Source: Sanguinoderma infundibulare (taxonomy: Eukaryota > Basidiomycota > Agaricomycetes > Polyporales > Polyporaceae). Taken from it: a stretch of DNA of 64,000 nucleotides. The notes under the pieces were generated by a model. That model did not search any database and was not told the origin of the DNA. It worked only from the letters and a program-made list of their open reading frames with translations. The stretch spans positions 2,604,001 to 2,668,000 of the forward strand of contig JAVLRN010000010.1 in NCBI GenBank assembly GCA_032821775.1, written 5' to 3'. Below are positions 34,624 through 46,777 of the stretch, piece after piece. The translations under genes were made by a program, and so were the position numbers. Each line of letters starts with the position of its first letter. Position 1 is the first letter of the stretch.

Positions 34624-36087
34624 TGCCTCGCGGCTGATCGCAACCTCGTTTTCAGAGTCTGCATTGACTTAGACAGCGAAAGTGGACATGAGATTCAGCC
34701 ATGTAGTTCCTAGCGGCGTTGATCGCCTCTGAATGAAGTCTCTCCCAACTCATACCCCCAAAGCCACAGATGAGGTCGAAATCCCGGTCCTTGGTGTGGT
34801 TTATTCGTGACAGGTGTCACCATATACTGTTGACCGGAGTACTCCGGCCAACCGTGACGAGCGAAACGAAGCTCAAAGTGACCGGCCAAAAGTGCTACCA
34901 TAGTTCTGCGCAGGAGGCGTTGTAGAAGAAGGGGGCGCCGAAAAATTTGTATATCCTCAGTACGCCGCAGGTACTTGAAATATGGGGCCAGCGCGGACGA
35001 ATGCCAGGCTCGGAGAAGGATGCTGAGGAGTTCGCTTTCTGCGAGTAAATGATCTGCCAACGGACTCGACGAGCGGGATTCTCACGGTTATATCAGACAT
35101 ATCAGGTAGTATAAGAAAATTGAGCCTGCCCTAAACAATTTTCTAATGATGCACAGCATCGCTCAAGTCCGAGTCCACCACGACCGTCCCCGGGGACCGT
35201 GACCGTGCTTGTCTCTCTGAAGGACGTTGTTCTAAACGGTGATGGTTCTCCTCGTCAATCTTTCTCGCTCTGGAAACAATTCGACAAACACGTGCCAGCC
35301 GATCTTACCGTACTGGTCGTTTAGGCTCAAGCTCTGAGGTTTCTCGTCGCAGACGCCGGTGCTGTCGCCTGCTCGCCCACCTTCATCTGGGTCCTCCCGA
35401 TATCAATGACCATTGGTACGGTGTTAATCTTCGTCTGAATCACCTGTCGCGCTGATTTGATCATAAAATGAAATGTGCTCTATAGGGCGATGCGCATGTT
35501 ACCTTCTCTGCGGTCCGCCAGGAAAGAAGACCCGGGATTACTCGGCTGTTGGCGCTTTGCATATTGCTTCCGTACTATCGTCAACATCGCATGGTGTGTC
35601 TGCTGCCAATGTCTTGCCGTAAGTGCCTTGCATCTGTGGTCCAGCGGTGGTAATGTTCTTATTTTTGGACCTTCACTTCTATAGTGCTTGGTGTGGTCTT
35701 CGTCAGCGGACGCGTCGATGGAGGAGACACGGCGCCACTACTATGAGCACCTGGACCGTCCGGGCCCCAATGGCGCATAAGCAATATACCAAGACATACA
35801 TAAAGCGTCCGAGGTCTCATTTCGCACTTGGCCTAACGGCTTCGACCTTGCTTTCGAACCTTGGAAGAACGCTCCTCTCCGTGCCGCTATCCCCACGGCT
35901 AGCGTACAACGCCGGCATCAATCAATGTGGCGTACTCAGTAATACAACGGCTTCTGTTCGCGAAGTAGGAGTGCGCTCTAAATCGAAGACGGACCTCCGT
36001 CGAGGTCCGTGGCGAGAATCATCTTCCACCATTATATACGTCTTCTGACGGGGTCCTGGACTTCCCGAGTCCCTTGTCGCAAGCAGC
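34624..36087. other. Intergenic region, possible small exons
   Basis: A minus-strand frame at 34710-35060 is protein-like (ARHGWPEYSGQQYMVTPV) and an ATG at 35099 with a GTGAGA donor lies just upstream, but the two cannot be joined in phase. A plus-strand frame near 35490-35610 ends in a GTAAGT donor. Neither is supported well enough to call. Confidence 0.35.
36033..36038 (+). promoter_or_regulatory. TATA box (TATATA)
   Basis: Lies 50 bp before the esterase ATG at 36088. Positional inference. Confidence 0.45.
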
Positions 36088-38514
36088 ATGGGTTTCATTC
36101 AGACCTCGATGCTCCTCTTATCGCTCGTGGCGGCGGCGGTTGCTGACACGAGGCCCGTTTATCTGCGAACGTCGCAGCCTCGGACAGTGGTTCTGGATAA
36201 CGCGACAGTCATTGGCCAGCCAAACGGGACGACTGTCAAGTATTTGGGCTTGCCTTTCGCTCAGCCTCCGTAAGTCCGTCCCGTCTCCTTCCACATAATC
36301 GTATATGATTTTGCCTCCTCAGGGTCGGAGACCTGCGACTCCGTCTTCCACGACCGGTGTTGCCGTATACCGGCTTTATCGACGCGACCGCGTTCGGAAA
36401 TCAATGCATCCAACAGACGTTCCCCAACTTGACTCTGCCGAGCGACGTGCCTGAGGCAGCCAGCCAATATCTCACGTCCTTCGGCGCGAATCCCGACGTT
36501 ACGCAAAGCGAAGACTGTGCATTCAATTTTGTCTATGAGATATCCATTTGCTGACTCGCGTACGTGATAGGCCTCAACTTGAACGTGATTGTGCCTGCAG
36601 AGTCTACCTTAGGATCGAACCTTCCGGTCGCGGTGGTAAGTGGTCGATCCGTCGCTCGCTTGCCGAACTGGTTGAATGCCGTCTTTAGTGGATCTTTGGA
36701 GGTATAACGATTTCTCTCGTTTGCCGAGGAACGTCGATGACCTATTCGCGTTTTCGACAGGCGGATTCCAGATCGGCTCGAACGCGATGTAGGTAGCATC
36801 TGTTCCGGGCCAGCATCGGTTCACTCATAAGTCTCATAGTCATCCTGGAGAGAACGTCGTCGCCAGATCAATTGAACTTGGTCACCCTATCATCTATGTC
36901 GCAATGAACTACAGGTTAGGTTATGGGACTCTCAAGGCCTACGCCGTTGACTAACATCCGGATCTATGCAGGTTGAGCGGTACATACGACATTAAGACCA
37001 CTATTTTCTGGTTATCTAATGTGTTCTGTAGCTTTCGGCTTCCTGGGCGGGAAGGAGGTCAAGGAAGCAGGAGTGGGTAACCTTGGCTTGTACGATCGTG
37101 AGTTCCTTCACACATGTAGAGACCTTTGCATTATTTACATGTCACGCCGCAGAACGGGAGGCACTCCGCTGGATCCAGAAATACATCCCGGCGTTCGGCG
37201 GAGACCCAGCCAAAGTCATGATGTGCGTCCTACCTACGCAGCTTATTAATAAGGTTCGCAACTAAACACTTACGCTCTCGCGGTAGCTGGGGCGAGAGCG
37301 CGGGATCAATATCCGTGACGCTGCAGATGCTCTACAAGGGTGGCATCACCGAGGGTCTCTTTCGCGCTGGTTTCATGGAGTCCGGCAACGCCGTCCCGAG
37401 CGGATACATTGATAATGCGTACTTGCAGAACACGTACGATGGCATCGTCACCGACACTGGTTGCTTGGGTAGCGGCGATACGCTTCAGTGCTTGCGCGAA
37501 GTCCCCGCAGATGTCTTGAAGGCGGCGATGGATAAGACGCCTACGTTCTTGAGCTACCGGGTCCGTACGTCCTTCTGGAATTGAGAGGCACCGTGCTGAC
37601 CGTACTATACAGCAAGTAAACACTCCATGGGCCCCGAGAGCGGATGGCGTGTTCGTTTCTCAGCCCCCCGAAAGGCTGCTCTTGACTGGTGCGATCGCGA
37701 AGATACCCTTCGTGGCCGGTAAGTCAGAGTAGCATTACCACAGGGGAAGGTCCTAAACGGCATCCAGGCAGTGATCAAGATGAAGGTACCATCTTCTCAT
37801 TCTCAACCCTCAACATCACGTAAGTACGCCAAATCCTTCTCTTGCAGCGAAAACTTACAATGCACAGTACGGACGACGAGTTCTTGGATTACATTAACTC
37901 CAATTTCTACTCGAATACGTCGAGGGATGACGTCGCGAAGATCCTCGAGCTCTACCCCTCTGACCCCGCACTTGGCTCGCCGTACAATACTGGCGACGAC
38001 TTCGCCTATTCGCCGCAGTACAAGCGCATGGCGGCGTTCGTGGGCGACTTTATTAACATCGCCCCTCGCAGGCTGTTCGCCCAATACCTCGCCAACAAGC
38101 AGGAAGAGCCAATATACGGGTACTGTACGTGCTTGTCCGCCTTGAGTGTGATCGAGACATACTCAACCCGTGCGCAGTGAGCAACTTCCACAGGATCGAG
38201 GGTATCGGAGCGGTATATTGTTCCCTACCCACATGAAGTGGCATCGTTTTGGCTAAGGAAACTTCTTGTAGGCCCACGGGACGGAGCTCACTGACCTCTA
38301 CGGCGGGGGCCCCATGCAAGACTACCTCATACGCTTCGCCGCGACGCTCGATCCGAACGGGGATGGGGCCACGACTTGGCCCCGGTACACGAACGCTTCG
38401 CCGCGTCTGTTAACGTTCAATGACGCGGAGCCGACGTTTAACGTGACGTTGGATACGTTCCGAGCGGAGCAGATGGAGTACTTGACGAAGCTGAGCCTCG
38501 CGGATCCTATTTAA
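36088..38514 (+). CDS. Secreted type-B carboxylesterase/lipase
   Basis: Hydrolyses carboxylic esters outside the cell. The ATG at 36088 opens a signal peptide (MLLLSLVAAAVA). Fifteen exons can be spliced in phase with GT-AG ends: AQPP|VGDLRLR, SEDC|LNLNVIVPAESTLG, the oxyanion-hole region W-I-F-G-G-G-F-Q-I-G, MNYR|LS|AFGFLGG, LGLYDQREALRWIQKYIPAF, and the nucleophile elbow WGESAGSISVTLQ. The acidic member of the triad is in SDQDEGTIFS, and the catalytic His is in AHGTELTDLY. The oxyanion loop is split by introns, so one exon is 13 nt (36689-36701) and another only 8 nt (36972-36979). All three triad residues are present and no frame is broken, so the gene should be functional. Substrate unknown. 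Confidence 0.93.
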
Positions 38515-39734
38515 CGGTTCATCGATCCAACCACTTTGGTGAACTCCTCGGTTCCGCGTACTAATTTGACGAATGATCCCTTCGAGGAATGGTCGAGGCG
38601 CTCCCAGTGACGTTAGGTTGCAACACTTAAAGCGACTCTCCGAGTCGACTGTGTTCCGTGTATAGGGTGATCCCGATATCACTGATTCCGACCATGCTCA
38701 GAGTACGCCCTGAGGCTGTGAAACGTTGATCGTTACTGTACGTGCCTGTCCTTCGTCCTTCTGGTGGGTGACGTACTCATCTGGGGCCATACGGCCCGGC
38801 CGCGAGCGCAAGTGAAGCTCGGCGCGCCATCAGCACAAGTGCCGTGGTATGTTGTTCTTTCTCTACTCGATCATATATCCTCACGCGACTGCCTTCATAG
38901 ATTCATATGACAAGTTCGACGACATATCTGATGCGCCATATGTAAGACTACCCCGTCCTATTCTATTCGACACGCGGTTCTGATGGCGAGGCAACTTGCA
39001 CGGGCCATACGACAGCTGTTTTCATATCGATAGGCCCTCTCGCAAAAACACGTCCAGGTCGGCTAGTCACCCGACATCGACGGGAGCTCGATCTGACAGC
39101 CGGACCGCCCAGTAGACGACCCAGCGCGGTCGGCGCGGCGCCCCCACTGGGAGACTGGGGCCAGAGTACCGCGGCGTCTGGGGCTCCCATCGACGCTGGC
39201 TGTCTAGCCCACATAGACGAGTTTTCTCCTGGAGGGCCTATCGTTCTGAAAACAGCTGGAATGCTTACCCGGCGCTACTAACATCTAACGATGCCCATAC
39301 TAGTACGTGTTCAGCGCCAAGTCGGATAAGTTCCGAGCGAGGCGTATAATGAATCTAGCCAAAGTGCGTCTCGTGAATTCCATAAGGAGCTAATAACTCT
39401 GATCAGCTGCTCTTTTCGCGCCTCGAGTCCTGCGCTTCGATGTCGCCGCGCGAGAGCGTTCCATGCTGGATGTCTGATGGCTACGTCCATGAAGCCGAAC
39501 GTTCCTTCCTGTACGGCAGTGGTAAGGGACGGTGTCCAATCGTCCTTTTATGGAGCTAATTTATATACTGAATGCTTTTTAACAGCCAGTGTCCGCCAGT
39601 GCGACCTAGACAACGTCCCGTATCCCTCGTTCTTCTCCTTGCCCCATCTGCCTCCTGCTTTGGTGAGCAAAAGATTTTTACTGTTTGGGGTACTAATCGT
39701 GTTGCTTATTTGCTGGATCCTACGAAATCTCCAG
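38515..39734. other. Intergenic region / possible 5' leader of next gene
   Basis: No supported gene. An in-frame ATG at 39477 would extend the next protein by 86 residues including a hydrophobic stretch, but the ATG at 39735 gives a proper signal peptide. The block at about 39236 repeats one at 32824. Confidence 0.45.
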
Positions 39735-42190
39735 ATGCTCGCCGCCTGCTTCCTGCTCACAGGGCTTCTCCCTGCGTTCAACACTATCCTTGGCGTCAAT
39801 GCCGACTCCCCCGTCCTTGCGCCCATCAATCCAACTCTGACTCAATGCGAGCCATACACCTTTTCTTGGACGGGTGGAACCCCTCCCTTCTATATGGTCT
39901 TCGCCAGTTACGAGGGTCACGGCATAGGCACAATCAGCTTCGGTCCCGCAACTGGTTACTCGTTACCTTGGACCCCAACATACATGGGAAGCGCTCAGAC
40001 GAGTGCCTGGGTGGTCGAAGGCACTGCACAGACACTACCGACATCGTGGTCGCTGTTTGCCATCCAGCAAGGGACGGACTCGTCGTGCCTTCCGCATCCA
40101 ACGCCGCCCTCGAACATTGGGAGCCCTTTCCCTACTATCACCGCTACTACCGCTGCAGATACCGTGACTGCAACTATCCCGACTTCATCTCCCGGGATTA
40201 TCAGTGCGATACCGACGACTCAACCTTCCCCAGTATGATCGGGTGCGCCTTGTCGTTCGGCCCCGTGGCACGTGCTAGCATAATACCTGACTTACATAAG
40301 TAATAGTCAACAGGTTGAACAGATCCGAGCCCGTCATCTCAGGAAGGGTATCGCGACAGTAGTTATGCTGCTAGTACTTATGGACTTTGCCAGAGTCTTG
40401 ACAGTTGCTTGAGAGTCGGATTGGAGTCGGATGTAAAACGTCCATTCCGGGACTCGTCGGAACTCCCCACATGGCATCCCAGTACTACTAGTAGACGCCC
40501 GTCCACCCATGCTACTTGTCCTCATCCACATTCATCTGCCATGCTGCTATCACTTAATTCCAATCCACGGCAATCCGATGATCATACAGACAGCAGCATT
40601 ATGAAAGATTGAATCAAGCTCGCGTCGCGGACCACCGCTCGAATCGGTCACATTGTCGTTGGTCTCTGTCGTTAGAGTGTGTGGAACGTCCAGAGAGCGT
40701 TGGGTCAGAGCAGGCACTGGGACTGTACATCCCCAGGTGAGCATGACAGTTTGAAACGAGCGAGCGTCATCTGCGACTGAACTCGACTTTACAAGCAAAA
40801 TTCTTGACAGTTCCGCTCGCCTGCCCTTGTGCGTCACGTCAATCAAGTGCGCCACTATCCGCCATCAGTGTACTGTCCATCGGGAGTGATTGTTGGCTTC
40901 CGGGCCAATGAGGACGGCTCAGGGTGAGTACAGCTTCCTGTGACTGTACATTTCTGTGAACTCCCACCAAGCATCCTCTCACGTCGCACAGCCCTCCTTT
41001 TCAATCATTTTCAACGGATACCATGGACATCATTGTCCGGAAGTCATATACCACGCTGGCGTTTTGACCTGGGCTTCTGCTTTCCCTACACTTCACTTCC
41101 TGCGCAGTAGCCATTCGAGCTAGTGAGGTTCGTCAACGCCAACCCTCCCCTTTGCTTACATTGCTGACGATGATGTTTCGCCTTCAGCTCCATCTGCACC
41201 TACGATCATGGGTCTGAATACGCTATATCCAAGCATTCCCGTGTTTGCCACGTTGGGAGTAGTGGCACTGATATTCGTACTGGCAGCCATTTGCATTATG
41301 ATCATACATCCCATCCGGAAAGAGAGGTTGCGCAGGAAGAGGGCGCTTGGTGAGTACAGTTGCGTCTTCATCCCGTGTGTCAAATTCTAATGCACCTTCC
41401 CTTCCGCTGTAGCTAGTAAGGCTGACAGTACCAGCCCGTCAAATACATCAGAGACTCTTAGGCGCAACTTACATCGCTGGGTGCCCACTGCTCCATCCCC
41501 GTCAACTCCCGGGTTTTCTCCAGTATCCTCTCGTCCCCACAGTGCCGAACATTCCTTCCACCTTCGACCTCTCTCGCCGATTCTGGGCGGTCGTTCCGCT
41601 GCCTCTCCAAGTCCGGACAACCTCGTGGAGTTTGACAACACGCCAACAGTCGCTACCGCTTTGACGCCGCCTCCTTCCGCCATGATCGGAGAGCGTGCCG
41701 TGGGCTGGTCGAATCCTCAGGAGGACCACGACCCATTTGCCGATCCCGGGCCGTCGTACGTTCCACGAGCAGAAACGCAAGGCAGTCCGCGTCACAGCGT
41801 CGTATCCGCGCCCTCAACATCCAGAAATAGCGCAGGCGCGATGTCCATGGCGACGTCTTCGACGCTTCCGCCATCATACCGCACGCGCCGGTCTACCGTA
41901 CGTGGTTCTCCACATTGCTTCCTACGCCCCTCTCTAACTTCGAGCACGGATCGCAGCACGGCACGGCACCTTACGCACAATTCGAGAGCCGAGCGCGTCC
42001 AGTGGATCTAGCGCAGACGACGGTTGGCGAGGGTGGTCAGGGCTCGCAACAACAGCGCTTTGACCGGCGTTCGAGGTACCCGAGGAGGTCGGTGGATGGT
42101 GGTGTGCGCCTCGACGGCGGCCCGCCCGATGCCGATGACCCTCCGGTGCGGGGTGCTGCGAGGCCACCTAAATACCGCAAGAAGGTTTGA
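39735..42190 (+). CDS. Type A receptor-like membrane protein, LPPSY + DGGV tail
   Basis: The ATG at 39735 starts a leader (LAACFLLTGLLPAFNTILG). The ectodomain is TLTQCEPYTFSWTGGTPPF and closes at D-S-S-C. The first exon ends near 40234 (donor GTATGA) in a Ser/Thr stalk. The membrane exon begins near 41189 after CTTCAG with APSAPTIMGLN, then VFATLGVVALIFVLAAICIM and RKERLRRKR. The roughly 950 nt between them is long for this locus and may hide another exon. A GTGAGT..TGTAG intron joins RALG to ASKADST in phase. The tail has SSTLPPSYRTRRST, an intron (GTACGT..CGCAG, 41901-41959), then YPRRSVDGGVRLDGGPPD and ends PPKYRKKV. Confidence 0.78.
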
Positions 42191-43554
42191 GGTGGAACTG
42201 CGCACGTCGTGCGCCGTCTTGCGCCCCGCTCGCTCGCTCCGGCGCGGATTCGCTCAGATTTCAGGTGAGCACGAAAAGTCCGACGATATCTGCGGTTGCG
42301 TCAAAGGTCTTACATGCGAATATATATGTATAGTGGAGATAATAATCGCGTACGTACCCGGAAGGTCCTGCTTGACGAAATTAGCCGGAAAAGCGCACCA
42401 CCATCGGAGAGCGGCGGCCACTCGCTGCGCTCAACATATTCCGTAATCGACAGACCGCTATCTCCGCCTTGCTCTGCGCCGCGAGCGTCCATCCTCTAAA
42501 CTTTCGCTACTACATCTACCTTTCGAAATCTGACGGCCGGAAACAATCACAATACGCCATCCACGGATCACATGCATGCCGCCGCCCGCCACGATGCAGT
42601 GACGCTACTCTCTAAACCCCTCACTCGACAAGAGGGTGCGCGATCCGTCTCGGTCTGCACGACGCAGTCCATGCCGGTTGTACCTTACTCGCAACTCCGG
42701 TCTAGCCGCGTTCTCGCCTGCCCTTGGGCTAAAGAGGCAGAGGGGATTGGCCATCCGCATTGGTCAGATGGTCCTAGTGCGGGTGCTGAATGTCGGCTGG
42801 GGTCTGTGGCGTTGCTCCCTGGAGACAGTCTTACGAGGAGTTTCTCCGAAGGATTTCTGCAGTACCGCGCCTTCAGTCATCGCGAAGAGGACTCGGTGGC
42901 CCTTCCTTAGGGTAGTCGACACTACATCAAGTGTTGCCCCTCTGCCGGTATGATAATATGTAGCCGGTCGTACAGGCAGTTCTCGTTGCACGGTCGTCAT
43001 CGGTGTGTGGCCTACGAATGACAGGATGTCAAGGTTTCGATAATTAAATGCCGTGTTATGCCGAGCTGCCGCCCCAAGGACCCAATCGCTGATTATTTGA
43101 AGAATGCCCACGGATGGCAGTTTCTCCGGTCCCAGGCCGGCTATTGATATGTCTCCTCACAGCCTCCGAACTCCATCTCGGATGTGTTCCTGACGCGACA
43201 GTCCATCGCAGTTGCCCGTGAGTACGCGATCATCGTCACGGCAGAATTTCTACTTACAGCAACGCCACTCCACGTCCATTCTCACCAACAGACTTCAGCG
43301 CTGTTCTGCTCGGTGGTGTAGTCCATAGGCCTTCTGCTGGCCGTTCTCGACAGGTCAAGGTCGCAGTCAGTCTCCAGGCCGACCGCGATAAGATGCTCCA
43401 TCGTGTGCGCCACTGTCCCATTAACTAGAGCGGTTCCGAGGCACACATGGTTCGCCACCTTCGCTGCATCCGAGTCAGTCTCTGTCCCTGTCCCTGTCCC
43501 TACTCCTCCCTCCCATCTCTTTCTACGAGACTATGCCTACATTGGATGTAGAGC
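42191..43554. other. Intergenic region; no ectodomain exon found
   Basis: I searched this stretch on the plus strand for a leader and a type A or type B domain that could precede 43555 and found none. A GTGAGT donor at about 43219 follows a short open stretch (NSISDVFLTRQSIAVA) that could be a relic exon. A (CCCTGT)n microsatellite lies at about 43484-43502. Confidence 0.45.
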
Positions 43555-44752
43555 ATGGTCAAAATCGGTTTCAAGTCGGAGGTCGTCTTTGTGATTATCG
43601 GTGTTGGATCCGTTGTCCTAGCCGTTTGCGTGTTTGCGGCACTCTATTACGCTTGGAGTCGGATACATCGTAACAGGTCCAGATCCGAAGGAGAGGGAGA
43701 GGGAGCGGTCAAGCAGAGCACCACGGTAACCCAAGGTGAGTGGCTATCGTGCTTCGTATTCATTACGATAACCCCCCGCGCGCGCGTTAGACATCACTCT
43801 GATAGAACTTCCAGCTCGCGTGCGTCCGAGACAGCATGCAGTACGGAAACCAACAGCAAGAGATCCTGCCACAGACGTGGTCGAAGAACGAAAAATAGAG
43901 TCCCCCACGTTCCGATTCCAGCCTCCTGCCATCAGCGGGCTCACGACGACTGCGGTCCCAGAGCAGCCTCGCTTTTCTGATTCACCCAGCGCGGAGCCAT
44001 ATGCTTTCCAACAGACCTTCTCCACCTATGGATCCTTCTACCGAGCCCAGAGCGAGACGTCCGGGTCGGTACCTCCCAGTCCACGCTCCACTTTGACCGC
44101 CGGGCCAGCGCACTCTGCGATCCGAACTCGCGAGGCGTCGCGCCTAACGATCGCAAGCCTCGCGGACGTCGCGCTCCCTTCTACGCCGACGAAACTCCCC
44201 ATTACGAGCACATGGGTAGGCGCGGTAGCCCCAACCGCACCTCCGACCAGTGCGCGTGAATCACCGACGATAATCGTGTCCACCCTCCCCCCGTCGTACC
44301 GCACGCGAGGTTCCGTGCCTATCGTCGTCCCCCCTCCAGGTGCGGGCTCGCCAAGACTGTACGGTTTTCCGGACAGCGAGACGCGATCGTCGCGCGGTCT
44401 GTCTTCGCCGCGGGCATCGGCATGGACCGCGAGCGGCTCCGCGCTGGCGTCGCGCCCGCGTTCGCGTTCCGTCGGGTCGTCCACCATTCCCCCGCCCCGG
44501 CCAAACGGAGACATGGACCCACGAATGGATGCAGGAGTGAGAGGAAACGGAAGCTCGATGAGTCGGAGTGCGGTCGCGAGATATCCGTATACAAATAGGC
44601 CATTGGACGGCGACGTTCGCGTTGCTTTGGGGCCGCCGTTGAGCGGGCCGCCTCGCGTGTCCAGCTTCAATGTTCCGCGCCTTCCGGTCGAGCAAAAAGC
44701 GGCGGAGAGCGGGAAGCGGGACAGGCAGCCGCGTTCGTATTTCGAGGATTAG
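43555..44752 (+). CDS. Receptor-family protein lacking an ectodomain, LPPSY + DGDV tail
   Basis: Starts with ATG at 43555 and goes almost directly into the membrane helix VVFVIIGVGSVVLAVCVFAA, then YYAWSRIHRNRSR. A GTGAGT..TTCCAG intron (43736-43814) joins VTQG to ARVRPRQH in phase 1. The long tail carries IVSTLPPSYRTRGS, matching the preceding gene, and NRPLDGDVRVALGPPLSGPP, a variant of the D-G-G-V motif in the same order and spacing direction as in 39735-42190. It ends QPRSYFED. It is a paralogue of the previous gene that lost, or never showed, a signal peptide and extracellular domain. It could still insert in the membrane by its helix. Confidence 0.78.
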
Positions 44753-45221
44753 CGCACTTGCGACTGGTATACAACAAGACGGTGGATTTGACGGACGCTG
44801 TTTGGCGGACTCTAGTCGTGCATTTGTATTGTTATCATAACTATTGCGAGAGGACGTCAGAGACGTACTGTGTGCTACATAGATGCCTGTACTGTGTTTC
44901 GGAGTCACTACATATCGTAGTCATCCTCAATCCCGTTCCAAGCTGCCAGCCGGAATACCAAGTCCGCTTTTGTCCGAAAGCCGGATTTGGTGAGCGCCTG
45001 CGACGCACACCTCCTGCTGCTCGACCACCACGACGGATTTACACCTGCCGCCAATTCTCCTGCCATTCGTTGTTGTATGAATGAGATTATGTGTATGGGT
45101 ATTCAAGTTGGTGAGCACAATATAATATGTGTTACAATCTACCGATCTGCGATTGCGATTGGCGGCCTGCCGTCCTGCGGACAACATTCGTCTCGTCTAC
45201 TAACCCAACAGGTATTACTGC
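44753..45221. other. Convergent intergenic region
   Basis: Lies between the 3' ends of two convergent genes. No coding region seen. Confidence 0.55.
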
Positions 45222-46777
45222 TCAGTCAAACCCATACGCCGGGGGCAACGTCGATCGGGTGTTCCTCCGCGACTCCAAGTCCAGGAAGTTGTCCTCCGGA
45301 TCCCTCCCCGCACGCTGCCCCGGCGGCCCTCCTGCAAGCCGCACACCTCCGTCTGCCTCCCGCCGTCTCCCGGCGCTGCTCCCATGCGGCCATCGACTAA
45401 CCTCAACTGGCGTCTCCAAGAAAGACGGTGATGTGAGCCCGGTGCTGAAGGTGCGCTGCGTCGGGCTGTAGCGCTGTTGGTGGTGGTAGTACTGGAGGAG
45501 GTTGGATGCAGACGAGGGGGAATACAGACGTGCGTCGTCTATCCCCCACTTCTCATCTTGATACGGATACCCAGCGCCGCAGCCGCCGGCGGGTCCGCGC
45601 CAGGGCGTTGTGTATGTGTACTGACTCCCGCCGACGAACAGGTCGCTGCCGGAGTCGACGGAGAGGTAGATGGGCGGGCCTCTGCGAGGACGCGTGGGCT
45701 CTGGGTTGAGCATGCTGCTCCCGCCTCCGACCGATGGAGACGTTTCCGTGCGCATTGGCGTTAGAGACTGTGGGGGGCCGCTCGATACTAGTAGCGAGCA
45801 AGGGCGGACGAGGTGAGTTGTGTGTATTTGCGCGCAACGTGACGCCACTTGTGCACTCACCGAACGACTCGGAACGCTTCAGCTGGTTCCGTTTCCGCCG
45901 GCACCAGCCGCACCCGACGACGACAACGATGACGAGCGAGAACGAGCCCGCCGCGGCAACGCCGATGATCGCGCCTAACGTCATCTTCGATAAATGTCGG
46001 GAACTGCTCGTCGCAGTCGCGCGGTTCGAAGCAGTCGTGAGCGCGGGCTGGGACTGCATGCTAGATGGTGTAGAAGCTGGTGGAAGAGAAGCCTGAGTGG
46101 CTGGAGGATCCGTCGAGGTGAGTGTTCCATTACCAGAAAGCGTGCTTGTGCTCTTTGAGGAGGAACTCGTATTCAATGATGAAAGAGTGGAATGGGATGA
46201 GGGAGTGGACGTGGGGGTGAGGTCATGAGTCGAGGGTGCAGCGGTTGTAGTGCCGCTGAAGTCATCGCTTGTCGTGACTTCGAGGTGCTCGACAATGAAC
46301 TCGTCACCGCCGTTGAGGATCGTCAGGGTGTGCTGTCCGTTTGGGAGGACACCTGAGGAGAAGAATTGCTGGTTCACGGGTGACGCGTCGTTGGGCGCGG
46401 TGAACTGTGTAGGGTTGCCGCCGTCCACACCATACTCCGATACCTGCGCGGTGTCAGAGTGGTCTCGAGGGAGCACTACTCCAAAGACCGACACGGCAAC
46501 TCCTGAAATCATCTTCTGTTAAGCCCCTGCAATGGTCCCCAGCGTATGGGATCGACTGAGACTGACCGTTGAACGTGTACAGGGCTCTTGAACCCGTCGT
46601 GTTCGAGACCGCGAAGGTCGTGGTGCTGTTCACCTTCACAGTCTCCCAAACGCCAATGTACTCGATCGCTGGATCGGCACTGCTGATGAACAACGTCGCG
46701 GCCCGCAGCCTGATAGGACAACACGCGATCCAGAGACCTAGGACCACCACCAGCGGCAGGCGCAGTCGTGGAGACAT
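45222..46777 (-). CDS. Type B receptor-like membrane protein, DGGV + LPPAY tail
   Basis: The ATG at 46777 opens a signal peptide (LPLVVVLGLWIACCPIRLRA). The ectodomain starts SSADPAIEYIGVWETV and reaches Y-T-F-N-G, where a phase-1 intron (GTCAGT..TTTCAG) leads to VAVSVFGVVLP, E-Y-G-V-D-G-G and NQQFFSSGVLPNGQHTLTI. A Ser/Thr stalk is followed by the helix GAIIGVAAAGSFSLVIVVVV and CRRKRNQLKR. A GTGAGT..ACTAG intron joins RSESF to VSSGPPQS in phase. The tail carries RRREADGGVRLAGGPPG and ends NTRSTLPPAYGFD. This is the only clear type B protein with the class of tail otherwise found on type A proteins. Confidence 0.88.
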
